Origin: JAZDFC01 sp043808235
GTDB lineage: Bacteria > Bacteroidota > Ignavibacteria > Ignavibacteriales > Melioribacteraceae
Reading direction: 5' to 3'
Length of the DNA stretch: 25,957 nt
Assembly (NCBI GenBank): GCA_043808235.1
Contig: JAZDFC010000104.1
Location: forward strand, 1 to 25,957
Numbering within the stretch: position 1 is the stretch's first letter; the number at the start of each line of letters is the position of its first letter. The translations under genes were made by a program, and so were the position numbers. The notes under the pieces are model-generated. The model saw only the letters and a program-made list of their open reading frames with translations, made no database searches and was not told the DNA's origin. Below, piece after piece: positions 15,647-25,333 of this stretch.

Positions 15647-18600
15647 TTATAGTATCAAATCTCTATACACCGACAGATAACTTGCTGAACTTCTTAAAGA
15701 TTTGAGAACGTTTTTTATCTGTATACTATATTTTTTGAAATCACTTTCTAAAATCAAACGAATCTTTTCGGAATCAGCCGGATTTACCGGTAAAAGAATT
15801 TTTGCGCCCTTTAACTCCAGTTCGGAATAAAAAAAGCGAAAGAGTTTTAACTGACTTCCGTCTCTAAAATTAACTGCGATTTGTTTATATCCCTCGATAA
15901 AATAAACAAAGTATGTATTGAAGAAATTGCTTTCGCCGTCTTTTATATTTAGCGGAAATCTTGCCGGAAGATTCGGGATTTCGAATTCTTCAGTCTCTAT
16001 ATTTTCAATGAGCGACGGATACGAACGAACTTCCGGGAAACGTTCTTGGATTAATTTTAGTGAGGTTTGGTAATCCGGTTTTTGTTTCTTTTTTACTGTT
16101 TCAAGAGATTCTGAGTGGAGTTGCCTCTTCTTAACATAATCACTGGCTTCTTTATATAACGCGTCAACATCTTTTGCTTTCAATCCAAGAGCTTCAAAAA
16201 TAATTGTATCGAGTTTTCGTCTGTCCTTCTTTTTTATTTCTTCATAGATTGTTTCTTGCTCTCTTTTCGTAAATGATTCATAAATAATTTTAAGTTCTTT
16301 TTCCTTGGGTTTAAGAATTAGAGGATTTATAATAAAAGTATTTTCAACTACATAAACATCAACATCGCTAACTTTTACAACCATTTGCCGCGCGAAGAGA
16401 TCGACGAAATATCTGAATACTGTGCTGTTAAGAATTAGAAAAATCGTATCGGTATATTTGGAGTATATTTTCTTTACTTTAATGTTGTAATTAACTTTAT
16501 CGCAATAAACTTTTGATTTTCTGTTATCTACTAATCTAAAGCGTTCACCAATTTTTGAAGGGAAAATAAAATCGCCAATGAACAAATCATTACCCAGATT
16601 AAACCATTCCCGTTCGTTTCCTTTAACATTAGAAATTCTTTGTGCATTGGTTGGATTTGTATGCAAATCGTATTCTTTTTCAGCCCGCTCAATATATTTT
16701 GCAATTTGAGCTTTATATTTCTTTAATGTAGCGAGGGAATCATTACAGATGAGGACTTTGTATTTGAGAAATTTTAAATCAACTCCAAGATTCTTCGCTT
16801 CTTTCTGAGATTTGAACAACGGTTTGAAATATATTTTTTCCATTAAGTGATGGTTCTTGGTAAGCTCGCTGTAGTACCAACCGAATTTTTCCCAACTGAT
16901 TTTATGTTTTTGTCTTTCAACCCCGAATTGAAGTTTATATTCATCGTCGGTTAACTCTTTTATTTTATCGGTATCATCGATTACATAAAAGAAATCATTA
17001 GTCCCGGATTTAATGCCGTATTTTACATCCGCAACATTTCGCAATGGTATAAGCTTATCGCCGGCTTTATCAATTATCTTATTGAATATTTCAGGGGACC
17101 TAAGATATTTTGCACCCCAATTACCATTTTCATATTTACCATTAATTGAGCTCTCTTCTTCAAGCAACTTTTGCGTGCGAACGGTTACAAAGTAATCATT
17201 ATTCTTTACGGTTTTATTTGTCTTTTCCATTTGTGAAGCAAAACCTATCGCCGTTTCGATTCTATTTTCGTCATTGTTTTGACCTATCAACTCTTTATAA
17301 TCTTTATAAACACGAATAAACCGAACACTATTTTTCTGCCTTTCTTCATGCACCGAACACTTTTCGAGAATTAATATTACCGTATTTATTGAAGCTGTTT
17401 CAAAGCTTCTTACTTTTTGATTATCAATTACGGCAATGATCTTGAAATTATCGAGAAGAAATTTTTGCAAACCGGCACCGAAAGCAACATCAAGCCAACT
17501 GCTTGATATTACATATCCGAATCTGCCGCCTTCTTTAAGAAAAGCAGAAGTATGCATCAGATAAAACACATATAGATCACTCTGTTGGTTTATTTTTTTA
17601 ATCCCGTGTTCGCTGTTTGCTAAAGTAGACCATGTAACTTTTCTTTCGATAAGTTCTTGACGAATATACGGCGGATTACCGATACAAGCATCGAATAACG
17701 GAATGCGCACTCTATTATATTTTCCCTCTTCTTTAATTACATCGAACTCTTTTGTGTGATTGTGAAAGATCAAATTGTGAAAAGATTTTGTGCGAACGTC
17801 TGCAAAGTCTTCATTTATAATAGCCGGATAATTATCAATTTCTTTTATATTGAGGAGAGAAAGATTCATGCTTGCAAGAAAAACAGGAAAAGGCGCAATA
17901 TCGATTCCCCAGAGCCGTTCAAGCAAATCAATGTGTCTTGCTTTTTTGTCGAAATGCTTTATAAAAGCATAAGCGCGAACAAGAAAAGTCCCGGCTCCGC
18001 AACCGCTATCTAGAATTGTTTTCGTGTTCTTATTTATACAGAATGCGTTTACAATGTCAACTTCGTTTGTATTAGTGAAATGTTGCCCACGGTCGTGCTG
18101 TTCCTGATTCTCTATCAAAGTATTATAAATCGAGCCGATTATATCGCAATTAAGATCCTGGAATTGTAAATGCCGTATCTGTTCAACATTTCTTCTTAAT
18201 TCCAGAATATACTTTCCCGGATAAGTAAATTCATCAAGAACCGATTCTTTAAAGATAGGTTCGTAGTCATGAGCAAGAACATCGTTAAAGCGTTCGCGCA
18301 ACGTTTTATTAAGAAGATGTTTATCTTCCGGTATACTCAGCACTTTTAAATTCAACCTTGGTACATCTCGCTGAAGGTATGAATAAAAAATAATTTTCAA
18401 GTACAGAAGATAATTTGCAAGTTGACACAGATTATAAATGTCGTCATTTCTAAAATTTATTGTAACGTGAAAGATTTCCTGCTCTTTAATGTACTCACGA
18501 ATTCGTTTTTTAAGAATATCATCCGATTGAATACGGGGTGTCATCTCTTCGCTCATCTGAGCTGAAGCTTCCAGGATGTAAGTGGATAGTTTGTTGATGA

Positions 18601-19126
18601 ATTGTTTATCAATACTATCCCAATGGATATCCTTAACACCGTGGATTAGATCGCTAAGTTCTTTTAAGAATTGCCTTACTATCGGAAGAATTTGTGTTTT
18701 ATATCCCTGTGATATAACTTCATTATCATTGCGAACGTTTGCCAAATAATAAAGTTTCAGTTTTCTATCCATTGGAGTCGTATTTGGTTCGAACGTTTTA
18801 AATAATACTAACTGACGGGGAGTTCCTGTTATAAAGTATTCTATTCCTTGTTTGAATGCTTTGGTCATTGCATCGTTTACAAGTTCTTCGTCGGTTGCAT
18901 CCCAACTCGAATTTTTCAGTTCAACAAAAACTTTTAATTTTGAATCGACGCTTGATGAAATGATCGTATCACTAAAGCGAGATTCTCCAACACCAACATT
19001 TTGTTCTTGTTCGGCGGGTGCAAAATGAAATTCCAGGTAGTCTTCTATTATCTTATTAAATGTTGTAAGCAGAACGCCTTGAAAAGTTCTTTCGTTAGCT
19101 TTGAATTCGATTGTTGGTGTATGCAT
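15647..19126 (-). CDS. type IIG restriction-modification enzyme (fused nuclease and N6-adenine methyltransferase)
   Basis: 1159 residues. The N-terminal part has a PD-(D/E)xK nuclease pattern: D53 in FSDTII, then E69-L-K71 in VFVELKN. A helical linker follows, then GQHFTNTNEVDIV (347-359), the SAM motif DSGCGAGTF (373-381) and the catalytic motif NPPY (484-487) of N6-adenine methyltransferases. The rest (about 600-1159) is the target-recognition region, with AKYLRSPEIFNKII typical of Eco57I-like enzymes. Such single-chain enzymes cut and methylate at one recognition sequence and need no partner gene; none is adjacent. The gene lies between two copies of a repeat, pointing to acquisition by recombination. 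PglX of BREX is an alternative, but it lacks such an N-terminal nuclease and no BREX genes are here. Confidence 0.85.
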   Translation of the reverse strand: MHTPTIEFKANERTFQGVLLTTFNKIIEDYLEFHFAPAEQEQNVGVGESRFSDTIISSSVDSKLKVFVELKNSSWDATDEELVNDAMTKAFKQGIEYFITGTPRQLVLFKTFEPNTTPMDRKLKLYYLANVRNDNEVISQGYKTQILPIVRQFLKELSDLIHGVKDIHWDSIDKQFINKLSTYILEASAQMSEEMTPRIQSDDILKKRIREYIKEQEIFHVTINFRNDDIYNLCQLANYLLYLKIIFYSYLQRDVPRLNLKVLSIPEDKHLLNKTLRERFNDVLAHDYEPIFKESVLDEFTYPGKYILELRRNVEQIRHLQFQDLNCDIIGSIYNTLIENQEQHDRGQHFTNTNEVDIVNAFCINKNTKTILDSGCGAGTFLVRAYAFIKHFDKKARHIDLLERLWGIDIAPFPVFLASMNLSLLNIKEIDNYPAIINEDFADVRTKSFHNLIFHNHTKEFDVIKEEGKYNRVRIPLFDACIGNPPYIRQELIERKVTWSTLANSEHGIKKINQQSDLYVFYLMHTSAFLKEGGRFGYVISSSWLDVAFGAGLQKFLLDNFKIIAVIDNQKVRSFETASINTVILILEKCSVHEERQKNSVRFIRVYKDYKELIGQNNDENRIETAIGFASQMEKTNKTVKNNDYFVTVRTQKLLEEESSINGKYENGNWGAKYLRSPEIFNKIIDKAGDKLIPLRNVADVKYGIKSGTNDFFYVIDDTDKIKELTDDEYKLQFGVERQKHKISWEKFGWYYSELTKNHHLMEKIYFKPLFKSQKEAKNLGVDLKFLKYKVLICNDSLATLKKYKAQIAKYIERAEKEYDLHTNPTNAQRISNVKGNEREWFNLGNDLFIGDFIFPSKIGERFRLVDNRKSKVYCDKVNYNIKVKKIYSKYTDTIFLILNSTVFRYFVDLFARQMVVKVSDVDVYVVENTFIINPLILKPKEKELKIIYESFTKREQETIYEEIKKKDRRKLDTIIFEALGLKAKDVDALYKEASDYVKKRQLHSESLETVKKKQKPDYQTSLKLIQERFPEVRSYPSLIENIETEEFEIPNLPARFPLNIKDGESNFFNTYFVYFIEGYKQIAVNFRDGSQLKLFRFFYSELELKGAKILLPVNPADSEKIRLILESDFKKYSIQIKNVLKSLRSSASYLSVYRDLIL

Positions 19127-19255
19127 AAAAATATATAATTAGTGAAATCAGGTATACGAATAATACTTATAATCGCTTCAATATAAAACCATATTTTTAC
19201 GTTGTGTGGCTGTTCTTGCAGCTTGTTCCTTTTCCCATCTTAAGCGGATTAAATA
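19127..19255. other. intergenic, between the type IIG start and the right repeat copy
   Basis: AT-rich 129-bp stretch that should hold the promoter of the type IIG gene; I see no clear promoter or ribosome-binding site. CATCTTAAGCGGATT at 19236-19250 would encode HLKRI, which resembles the HIRKI that precedes the repeated region in the regulator, but a five-base insertion and an in-frame stop break it. It may be decayed regulator sequence or chance. Confidence 0.3.
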
Positions 19256-19333
19256 CGCGAGCAGTTTGGCAAGTACGAAGATATGACCGAGACAATTAAA
19301 GGCGTGGGTTACAGGTTTAAGAATATTGCGTAA
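19256..19333 (+). pseudogene. 3' fragment of a PhoB-like response regulator gene
   Basis: 26 codons, ending in TAA, encode REQFGKYEDMTETIKGVGYRFKNIA in two parts: REQFGKYEDMT differs from the intact gene (REQLGVYEDLI), whereas ETIKGVGYRFKNIA and its stop are identical in DNA to the intact copy. The changed codons keep the amino-acid character (for example GGT/GGC, TAT/TAC), so the fragment comes from a related functional allele or paralog, not from random decay. There is no upstream coding sequence in frame and no start codon. Confidence 0.75.
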
Positions 19334-19521
19334 TCATTCCATAGCTGTCATGGTCCACAGCATGACAGAAGTTGTCAGTCGTCTATTCAGTCGAGAAGTG
19401 GTTCATGACTGCCGGGCTATAACATCCCTTTGAATAACGAATATCGAATACTGAATGTTGAATTTCGAAGTTAACCACTTCGAGATTCGTAATTCGCTGT
19501 TCATTATTCGAAATTCAATTT
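19256..19521 (+). repeat. right copy of the direct repeat flanking the type IIG gene
   Basis: Matches 15349-15608 in order: regulator 3' end, TGTCATG/CATGACA hairpin, GAAGTGGTTCATGACTGCC block, CGAAGT hairpin and TTCATTATTCG tract, ending in TTCAATTT. It has a 7-bp insertion (TCGAATA) in the GAATAACGAATA tract and several substitutions relative to the left copy. Confidence 0.85.
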
Positions 19522-19553
19522 GAGAAGTAATCGTGGATTATGGATTTCACTTT

Positions 19554-19581
19554 AAAAAAGCAGGCGCCCGGAATGGGCGCC
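19554..19581 (-). terminator. rho-independent terminator of the TonB receptor operon
   Basis: Perfect 7-bp GC-only stem GGCGCCC (19563-19569) and GGGCGCC (19575-19581) with a 5-base loop. On the minus strand it is followed by TGC and a run of six T. It lies about 35 bp after the stop of the T9SS-exported protein gene. Confidence 0.88.
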
Positions 19582-19616
19582 CACGGATCTGGAAGGAGAG
19601 AGCATAAGAGAAATAA

Positions 19617-22448
19617 TTATTTCATCAAAGTCATTTTTCTTGCAATTGTCTGCTCGCCTGCAACCATTCTAACAACATAAATACCGCTTGCCATCTTGCT
19701 TGCATCCCAATTTACATTATATGAACCGGCATTTTTAATACCGTCGAATAATGTTGAAACTTCCTGACCAAGCATGTTATATACTTTCAAACTAACCTGC
19801 GAAGTCTTTGGAACGCTGAAGTTGATGGTTGTTGATGGGTTGAACGGGTTTGGATAGTTCTGTGACAACTCAAAATTATCAGGCAATACTTCAGAATTAT
19901 TTCCTTCTACTGAAGTGAAGATATCAAAAGTTGACCAGTTAGCTGTCCAGTTTTCGTTTCCGAATGCGCCAACAAAAATAGCATCGGTATCAAAGAAACC
20001 GTCGCTTGGAGGAACAGCGCCGCCGGTTATTACCGGTGAACCAACATTTGGAAACGGATTGGGATTATCCAAATTGAATGGATCAATTAAATTTACTTCC
20101 GCGTTAGTTGCATAAGTTCTTCCGCCTAAGTCAGCAAACCATGTTGCCATGTTGCCTTCAAATGCTGCATCTGTCGATTTGAAAATGTTGGAAACACAAC
20201 CTGAGATAATACTGTTCTTTAAATACATTACGCCGGCTTGAGCGTCGGCAACTGTGTTTGCGCCGTCGATTAATAATCCATCAACATAACCCATGATAAG
20301 AGTATTATTAATCATATTCTGCGATGATCTTCTTAAGTGCATACCGCGTTTGTACTGAGCATTGATAGTTGAAGTAGTTGTTGCAGCTGGACCAATAAGA
20401 GTAACGTTCCACCATGTTGGTGAAGTTCTTGGTTCATTAACTGTTCCTGTACCATCGTTATCAGATTCAAAACCGTTTGAACCGGATGCGTCGGCAACTT
20501 CAGGATCTCTTACGCCGAGCAAATACTGTAACTTGCCGCTATAACCAAAATCGGTATCAAAATCATCGTCCCATCCTCTGTAAGCAATGAGATGTTTACA
20601 GTTAACCGAGCCGCCAAACCATTCAAATGAATCATCGCCGGAATAACTAACCTGTACATAATCGATTTCTGTTCCACTTCCAACACCGCCGAAAGTCAAA
20701 CCGTTAATTTCATTGTTCGGTGAATAAGCGATACCCGGATACTCAATTCTAACATATTTCATTACACCGCTGTTATCCGCCGCATCGGTTCCACCGTACA
20801 TATCACCGGGACCTTCTATTTGTGCTGTTCCACCGGGTACATTTATTGGCGCATTGCCTAATATTATTATTCCACCCCAATCACCGTAATTTGGCTCTTG
20901 CGAAGCGCCCGGTCTGTTAAATTGACTTGTAAATACGATTGGTTCTTCTTCGGTTCCTTCAGCATAGATTTTTCCGCCGGGTTTAATAATAAGCGAACCT
21001 TGCGTATCATAATCGCCGTAAATTGTAGTACCCGGTTCAATTCTGAGAATTCCACCTTCTTGAATGCGCAATTTATCAATGAGGTTATAGTTTTTATCTT
21101 TTGTTAATAATACTTCATTCGAGATATCGCCCGAAAGAATTTGCTGACTTTTCTCCGGTGCGACGAAACTGAATGTACTCCAATCTCTTGTCCAATCGGT
21201 ATAACCGAATGCGCCAACATAACTCGCTGCCGCATCAAAGAAACCATCTGCTGGAGGAGCTTGTGTTGTAGTCCATACCGGAGAATCCATCGCAGGCATC
21301 GCATTTGGATTATCAAGGTTGAACGGATCAGCCAATTTTACTTCGCTGTTTGCATCGTAGGTTCTGCCATCTAAAGCAAGAAACCAAATTGGCATCTGGG
21401 CTTCAAAATTTTCATCGGAAGATTGAAAGATCTTTGATACCGATCCTGAAATCATACTGTTTTTTACAAACATAATACCGTTCTGTGCATCGGTAACTGT
21501 ATTAGCACCGTCGATGAATAATCCAACAGGATAACCCATGATGATTGCATTATTGATCATGTTCTGGGATGATCTTCTTAAGTGCATGCCTCTTTTATAC
21601 TGACTATTATAAGATGAAGCAGTTGTATTAGCAGGACCAATTAAGGTAACATTCCACCATGTAGGTGAAGTTCTTGGTTCGTTTGTCGTACCGGTTCCGT
21701 CATTATCGGATTCAAAACCATTCGAGCCTGATTGATCTGCAATATTAGGATCGCGGACACCGAGCAAAAATTGCAATTTACCTTTGTACCCAAAATCTGT
21801 ATCGAAGTCATCATCCCAGCCTCTATAAGCGATAAGATGTTTACAGTTTACCGTACCGCCGAAAAATTCGAATGAATCATCGCCCGAATAACTTACCTGT
21901 ACATAATCGATAACTGTTTTGCTTCCGACACCACCCAGAGTTAAACCGTTGATTTCGTTATTCAAAGAATACGCGATACCAGGATATTCAATTCTAACAT
22001 ATTTCATCGTACCGCTGTTATCATCGGCAACTGTTCCGCCGTATGAATCGCCGGGACCTTCAATTGCTGCTGTTCCGCCCGGAACGTTAATTGGTGCGTT
22101 ACCAAGAATTACAATACCACCCCAGTCGCCGTATGTAGGAGATTGAGATGATCCCGGTTTGTTGAATTCACTTGTAAAAACAATTGGATTTTTAGCCGTA
22201 CCAATAGCTTTAATCTTTGCGCCCGGTTTGATTACGAGAGCTCCTTTTGTTGAAAATTCACCGTAGATAATTGTTCCCGGTTGAATTGATAATACTGCCG
22301 GTGATTGAACTCTTACAATATCTCTTAGTAAATAGGTATTATCGGATGTAAGAGTCATATCCGAAGTGATATCGCCTTCAAGCACTACCTGACTAAAAGA
22401 TATTGTTGAAAAGAGAATCATAATTAAAACAAATAGATTTTTTTTCAT
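19617..22448 (-). CDS. T9SS-exported protein with two tandem beta-helix-like repeats
   Basis: 943 residues. Signal peptide MKKNLFVLIMILFSTISFSQ. Two homologous units follow, residues about 24-427 and 439-840, each starting GDI...(I/L)xPGTxIYG, as in parallel beta-helix rungs, and each containing GDWGGI(V/I)ILGNAPINVPGG, YRGWDDDFDTDFGY and NGFESDNDGTGT, then KRGMHLRRSSQNMINN. The aspartate-rich motifs could bind calcium. Residues about 855-943 (NYPNPFNPSTTINF ... GIYVVRMVAGEQTIARKMTLMK) are a type A T9SS sorting domain, so the protein should reach the cell surface. AGGAG precedes the start. It is 31 bp downstream of the TonB receptor gene and probably its surface partner. The function of the repeat domain is not recognised. 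Confidence 0.82.
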   Translation of the reverse strand: MKKNLFVLIMILFSTISFSQVVLEGDITSDMTLTSDNTYLLRDIVRVQSPAVLSIQPGTIIYGEFSTKGALVIKPGAKIKAIGTAKNPIVFTSEFNKPGSSQSPTYGDWGGIVILGNAPINVPGGTAAIEGPGDSYGGTVADDNSGTMKYVRIEYPGIAYSLNNEINGLTLGGVGSKTVIDYVQVSYSGDDSFEFFGGTVNCKHLIAYRGWDDDFDTDFGYKGKLQFLLGVRDPNIADQSGSNGFESDNDGTGTTNEPRTSPTWWNVTLIGPANTTASSYNSQYKRGMHLRRSSQNMINNAIIMGYPVGLFIDGANTVTDAQNGIMFVKNSMISGSVSKIFQSSDENFEAQMPIWFLALDGRTYDANSEVKLADPFNLDNPNAMPAMDSPVWTTTQAPPADGFFDAAASYVGAFGYTDWTRDWSTFSFVAPEKSQQILSGDISNEVLLTKDKNYNLIDKLRIQEGGILRIEPGTTIYGDYDTQGSLIIKPGGKIYAEGTEEEPIVFTSQFNRPGASQEPNYGDWGGIIILGNAPINVPGGTAQIEGPGDMYGGTDAADNSGVMKYVRIEYPGIAYSPNNEINGLTFGGVGSGTEIDYVQVSYSGDDSFEWFGGSVNCKHLIAYRGWDDDFDTDFGYSGKLQYLLGVRDPEVADASGSNGFESDNDGTGTVNEPRTSPTWWNVTLIGPAATTTSTINAQYKRGMHLRRSSQNMINNTLIMGYVDGLLIDGANTVADAQAGVMYLKNSIISGCVSNIFKSTDAAFEGNMATWFADLGGRTYATNAEVNLIDPFNLDNPNPFPNVGSPVITGGAVPPSDGFFDTDAIFVGAFGNENWTANWSTFDIFTSVEGNNSEVLPDNFELSQNYPNPFNPSTTINFSVPKTSQVSLKVYNMLGQEVSTLFDGIKNAGSYNVNWDASKMASGIYVVRMVAGEQTIARKMTLMK

Positions 22449-22479
22449 TTTTTTCTCCTGTTTATTATTAGAAATAATT

Positions 22480-25296
22480 TTAAAATTTATAGCTAAGTCC
22501 TAACGAGTACGTCGGACTTTTCTTTCTCAATTCCGAAATTTGTTCGCCGTATTTTTCCGATCTCTGAACAAATTTATAATCCTGGGCGAGTACATCCCGC
22601 ACAGCAAATTTCAGCGTAAACATATTGAAGAATCCTTTTGATACCGAAAAATCAACCTGGTCGCGTGGCAGTTCAATAATGTCGCTCACATTAACAAATC
22701 CAACTTTATCTATTCTTTCACCAACTTTATTATATATAAGCGAAGCGCTGAATGTGTTTATGTAATCATCATAATAAATTCCAAGATTCGAAATAAAATC
22801 TGCCTGACCCTGCAAAGGACGCTTTGATGTTTGGAATTCAGTTACGTCCAATTCTATCTCGGATTTAATAAACGACATGTTCCCCACAAATGAAAAGTTA
22901 TTCATGAACCCGGCAATGAATCCCAATTCTTTTCTTAATTCAATTTCGAGTCCATAACTCTTTGCTTTCATTGCATTTTCATAAGAACGTATCGGCTCAA
23001 ATCCCGAAGATGCAATTAATACCTGCTCAATAGGATCTTTGAATTGTTTGTAGAAAAAGCTAACAGCCATTAATTCTTTTGGTGCGGGATAAAATTCAAA
23101 CCGCAAGTCAACATTATCAATCAAGCTTCTTTTTAATTCGGTGTTTCCCTGAACTAATTCGTTAGCAAGAAAATCAAAGTACGTGAACGGAGCTAATTCA
23201 CGGAATTCAGGCCTGGCTAATGTTTTTGTGTATGCCGCTCTAATATTAAATTCATTGGTTAGTGCATAGGTTAAATTAATGCTGGGCAAAATGTCATCAT
23301 AATTATCATCGACTTCTATTGGTTCCCCGGTAATTGATTGGGACGTCAGCTTCTGATTCGAAAGTTCGTAACGAACACCGGTTATTATCTTTAATCTATC
23401 AAATACCATGAAATCAGTCATGATGTAACCTGCTGTGACTGTCTGATTGGAGGAATAACTGTCCGATGGTTTAGTAATTTCAACTACTTCAATAAACTTC
23501 GAATTAAAGTTCTCTGATTGAAATATTCCATCGACAGAACCTTGCAGCAGGCTATCTTCGGCGGAATAATTACCGCCGGGAATATTTTTGAAACCGAAAA
23601 TCCTCGCATCAAATGTTCTTTCTTTTTTATTATATAACGTGCCCAATTTCAATTTTGGAAGATTGGGATCATCGAACAAGTTAATGCTGAAATTTGCAGA
23701 ACCGCCGAAGGAATTATCATCAAGTCCGCTGAAAAATCTTGTTGCAAGCGATTGATCAAGCTGGAAACGGAGCGGATCGGTCGTTTCATAATAATCGCGT
23801 AAATAGATGTATCGCATTGCATCGGGTTCGTTCCGTTCGGAAGCAGAGTAATTTAGATTCCAATCTATCTTCAGTCCGCTTAACAAATCAACAAAATGTT
23901 CGCCAATAAATTGATTTGAAATAAGCGAGCGGGAAACGAATCGAATCGAAGTAATGTCCCGATAATCCGGGTTATATAAATACTCACCTTTGTAGTTAGT
24001 TATTTCATTGTCGGAGTTAACATTATAAACATTTTTGAAACTGAACTTATTCGATTGCCCCAGCTTAAGACTAACATTGAACAAAGCGCCCCAGCTTACG
24101 GAATTGGTATAATTCACTCCGTCGTACAAATATCTCGGACCTTCAAAAGTGTAATTGTTTTTTTGAATCTCTTCCCTATTAAAAGAATTTGAGTATGTTA
24201 ATGAAGCTATATAACCGAGAATACTATTATCGCCCACGGCATATCTATCGCCAAGATTTATTTTCATGCTACCGTTTAACGGCGACCTCGCGGATTTGGT
24301 CGACCAATTATTTTTAAATTGCTGGCCAATTGACTGAAGTTCTTCAGCAGTGTAACTTCCGCGTCCGACTTTTTCGTCGCGAATAAGAGATGGCTGCTCA
24401 CGCGTTCCATCATCAACTCCGAGCCAGTCCTTACTTCCACCGTTACTGCTTAATACATCTTTCAAACTTGACTCTGCATTGTATGAAGAAGAAGCATCAA
24501 CATTAAGAATGAATTTCTCCGGAAATTCGACGGTGTTTATTTCAACCAATCCACCGGAAAAATCAGCCGGTTTATCGGGAGTGAAGGTTTTCGAGGTGAA
24601 CACGTTTTCAATCAAACTTGCCGGAAATAAATCATACGAGAAACTTTTCTTCTCGGGATCAGTGCTCGGCAGACTTGCCCCATTCAATAAAGTGTTGTTA
24701 TATCTATCTCCAACGCCGCGCACAAAAGCATATTTCCCCTCGGAGATTGTAACCCCGGTCATTCGTTTTAAAATATCTGTTCCATCGGAGCTATTATTTT
24801 TGCTTATGAGTTCAGCGCTTAAACCATCAACAATATTCAGCGCTTGTTTTTGAATCTGCAATACAGTTCCTTCGTATGATTTTAATGCATCAGCAGATAC
24901 AATAACTTCAGCCAATTGTTGTGAAGTTGATGATAAGTTTACATCAAGCTTGGTAATTTCACCCGCTTTAACTACAACATTCTCAACCGATAACGGCTGG
25001 TAAGAAATGAAGCTGAACTTCAAAGTGTAGGTGCCGGGCTGAATATTTTTGATATTGTAATAACCATCGAGATCGGCTGCCGCGCCGAGCTTGGTATTGA
25101 CGATTTGAACATTAGCTCCGATTAAAAATTCGCCGGTTTCCAAGTCTGAAATTTTCCCTGCAATACTTCCGCCAGATTGAGCAAAGACTATTGCCGAGAT
25201 AACTAATTGCATTATTATAAGAGTAACAACAAATCGCATTGATTTTTCTCTTGTCATTAATTTGATATACATATTCCTATCTTGAGTTTTTTTCAT
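22480..25296 (-). CDS. TonB-dependent outer-membrane receptor
   Basis: 938 residues. A signal sequence (about 20-40, ending VFAQ) follows a basic N-terminal extension; internal methionines at 9, 14 and 20 are alternative starts, but AAGGAAA upstream suits 25296. Residues about 43-122 are a carboxypeptidase-regulatory-like domain (GSIAGKISDLETGEFLIGANV). The plug is about 128-255, with AFVRGVGDRYNNTLLNGASLP and PADFSGGLVEI. The rest is a 22-strand-type barrel ending in aromatic F (LGLSYKF). It imports a bound substrate across the outer membrane with TonB energy. The substrate is unknown. The Pho-box-like array in its promoter suggests phosphate or a phosphorylated compound. It heads an operon with the T9SS-exported protein. 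Confidence 0.87.
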   Translation of the reverse strand: MKKTQDRNMYIKLMTREKSMRFVVTLIIMQLVISAIVFAQSGGSIAGKISDLETGEFLIGANVQIVNTKLGAAADLDGYYNIKNIQPGTYTLKFSFISYQPLSVENVVVKAGEITKLDVNLSSTSQQLAEVIVSADALKSYEGTVLQIQKQALNIVDGLSAELISKNNSSDGTDILKRMTGVTISEGKYAFVRGVGDRYNNTLLNGASLPSTDPEKKSFSYDLFPASLIENVFTSKTFTPDKPADFSGGLVEINTVEFPEKFILNVDASSSYNAESSLKDVLSSNGGSKDWLGVDDGTREQPSLIRDEKVGRGSYTAEELQSIGQQFKNNWSTKSARSPLNGSMKINLGDRYAVGDNSILGYIASLTYSNSFNREEIQKNNYTFEGPRYLYDGVNYTNSVSWGALFNVSLKLGQSNKFSFKNVYNVNSDNEITNYKGEYLYNPDYRDITSIRFVSRSLISNQFIGEHFVDLLSGLKIDWNLNYSASERNEPDAMRYIYLRDYYETTDPLRFQLDQSLATRFFSGLDDNSFGGSANFSINLFDDPNLPKLKLGTLYNKKERTFDARIFGFKNIPGGNYSAEDSLLQGSVDGIFQSENFNSKFIEVVEITKPSDSYSSNQTVTAGYIMTDFMVFDRLKIITGVRYELSNQKLTSQSITGEPIEVDDNYDDILPSINLTYALTNEFNIRAAYTKTLARPEFRELAPFTYFDFLANELVQGNTELKRSLIDNVDLRFEFYPAPKELMAVSFFYKQFKDPIEQVLIASSGFEPIRSYENAMKAKSYGLEIELRKELGFIAGFMNNFSFVGNMSFIKSEIELDVTEFQTSKRPLQGQADFISNLGIYYDDYINTFSASLIYNKVGERIDKVGFVNVSDIIELPRDQVDFSVSKGFFNMFTLKFAVRDVLAQDYKFVQRSEKYGEQISELRKKSPTYSLGLSYKF

Positions 25297-25333
25297 TGGG
25301 TATTTTCCTTCCAGTTCTAAAATTTGATCCGTG

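Noticed and set aside
15647..19126. BREX PglX or DISARM methyltransferase
   Set aside because: The N-terminal D...ExK nuclease pattern and lack of any BREX or DISARM partner gene favour a stand-alone type IIG enzyme.
15349..19521. Insertion sequence or integrase-driven island
   Set aside because: No transposase, integrase, terminal inverted repeats or short target duplication is visible; the flanking repeat is long and diverged, which fits homologous recombination better.
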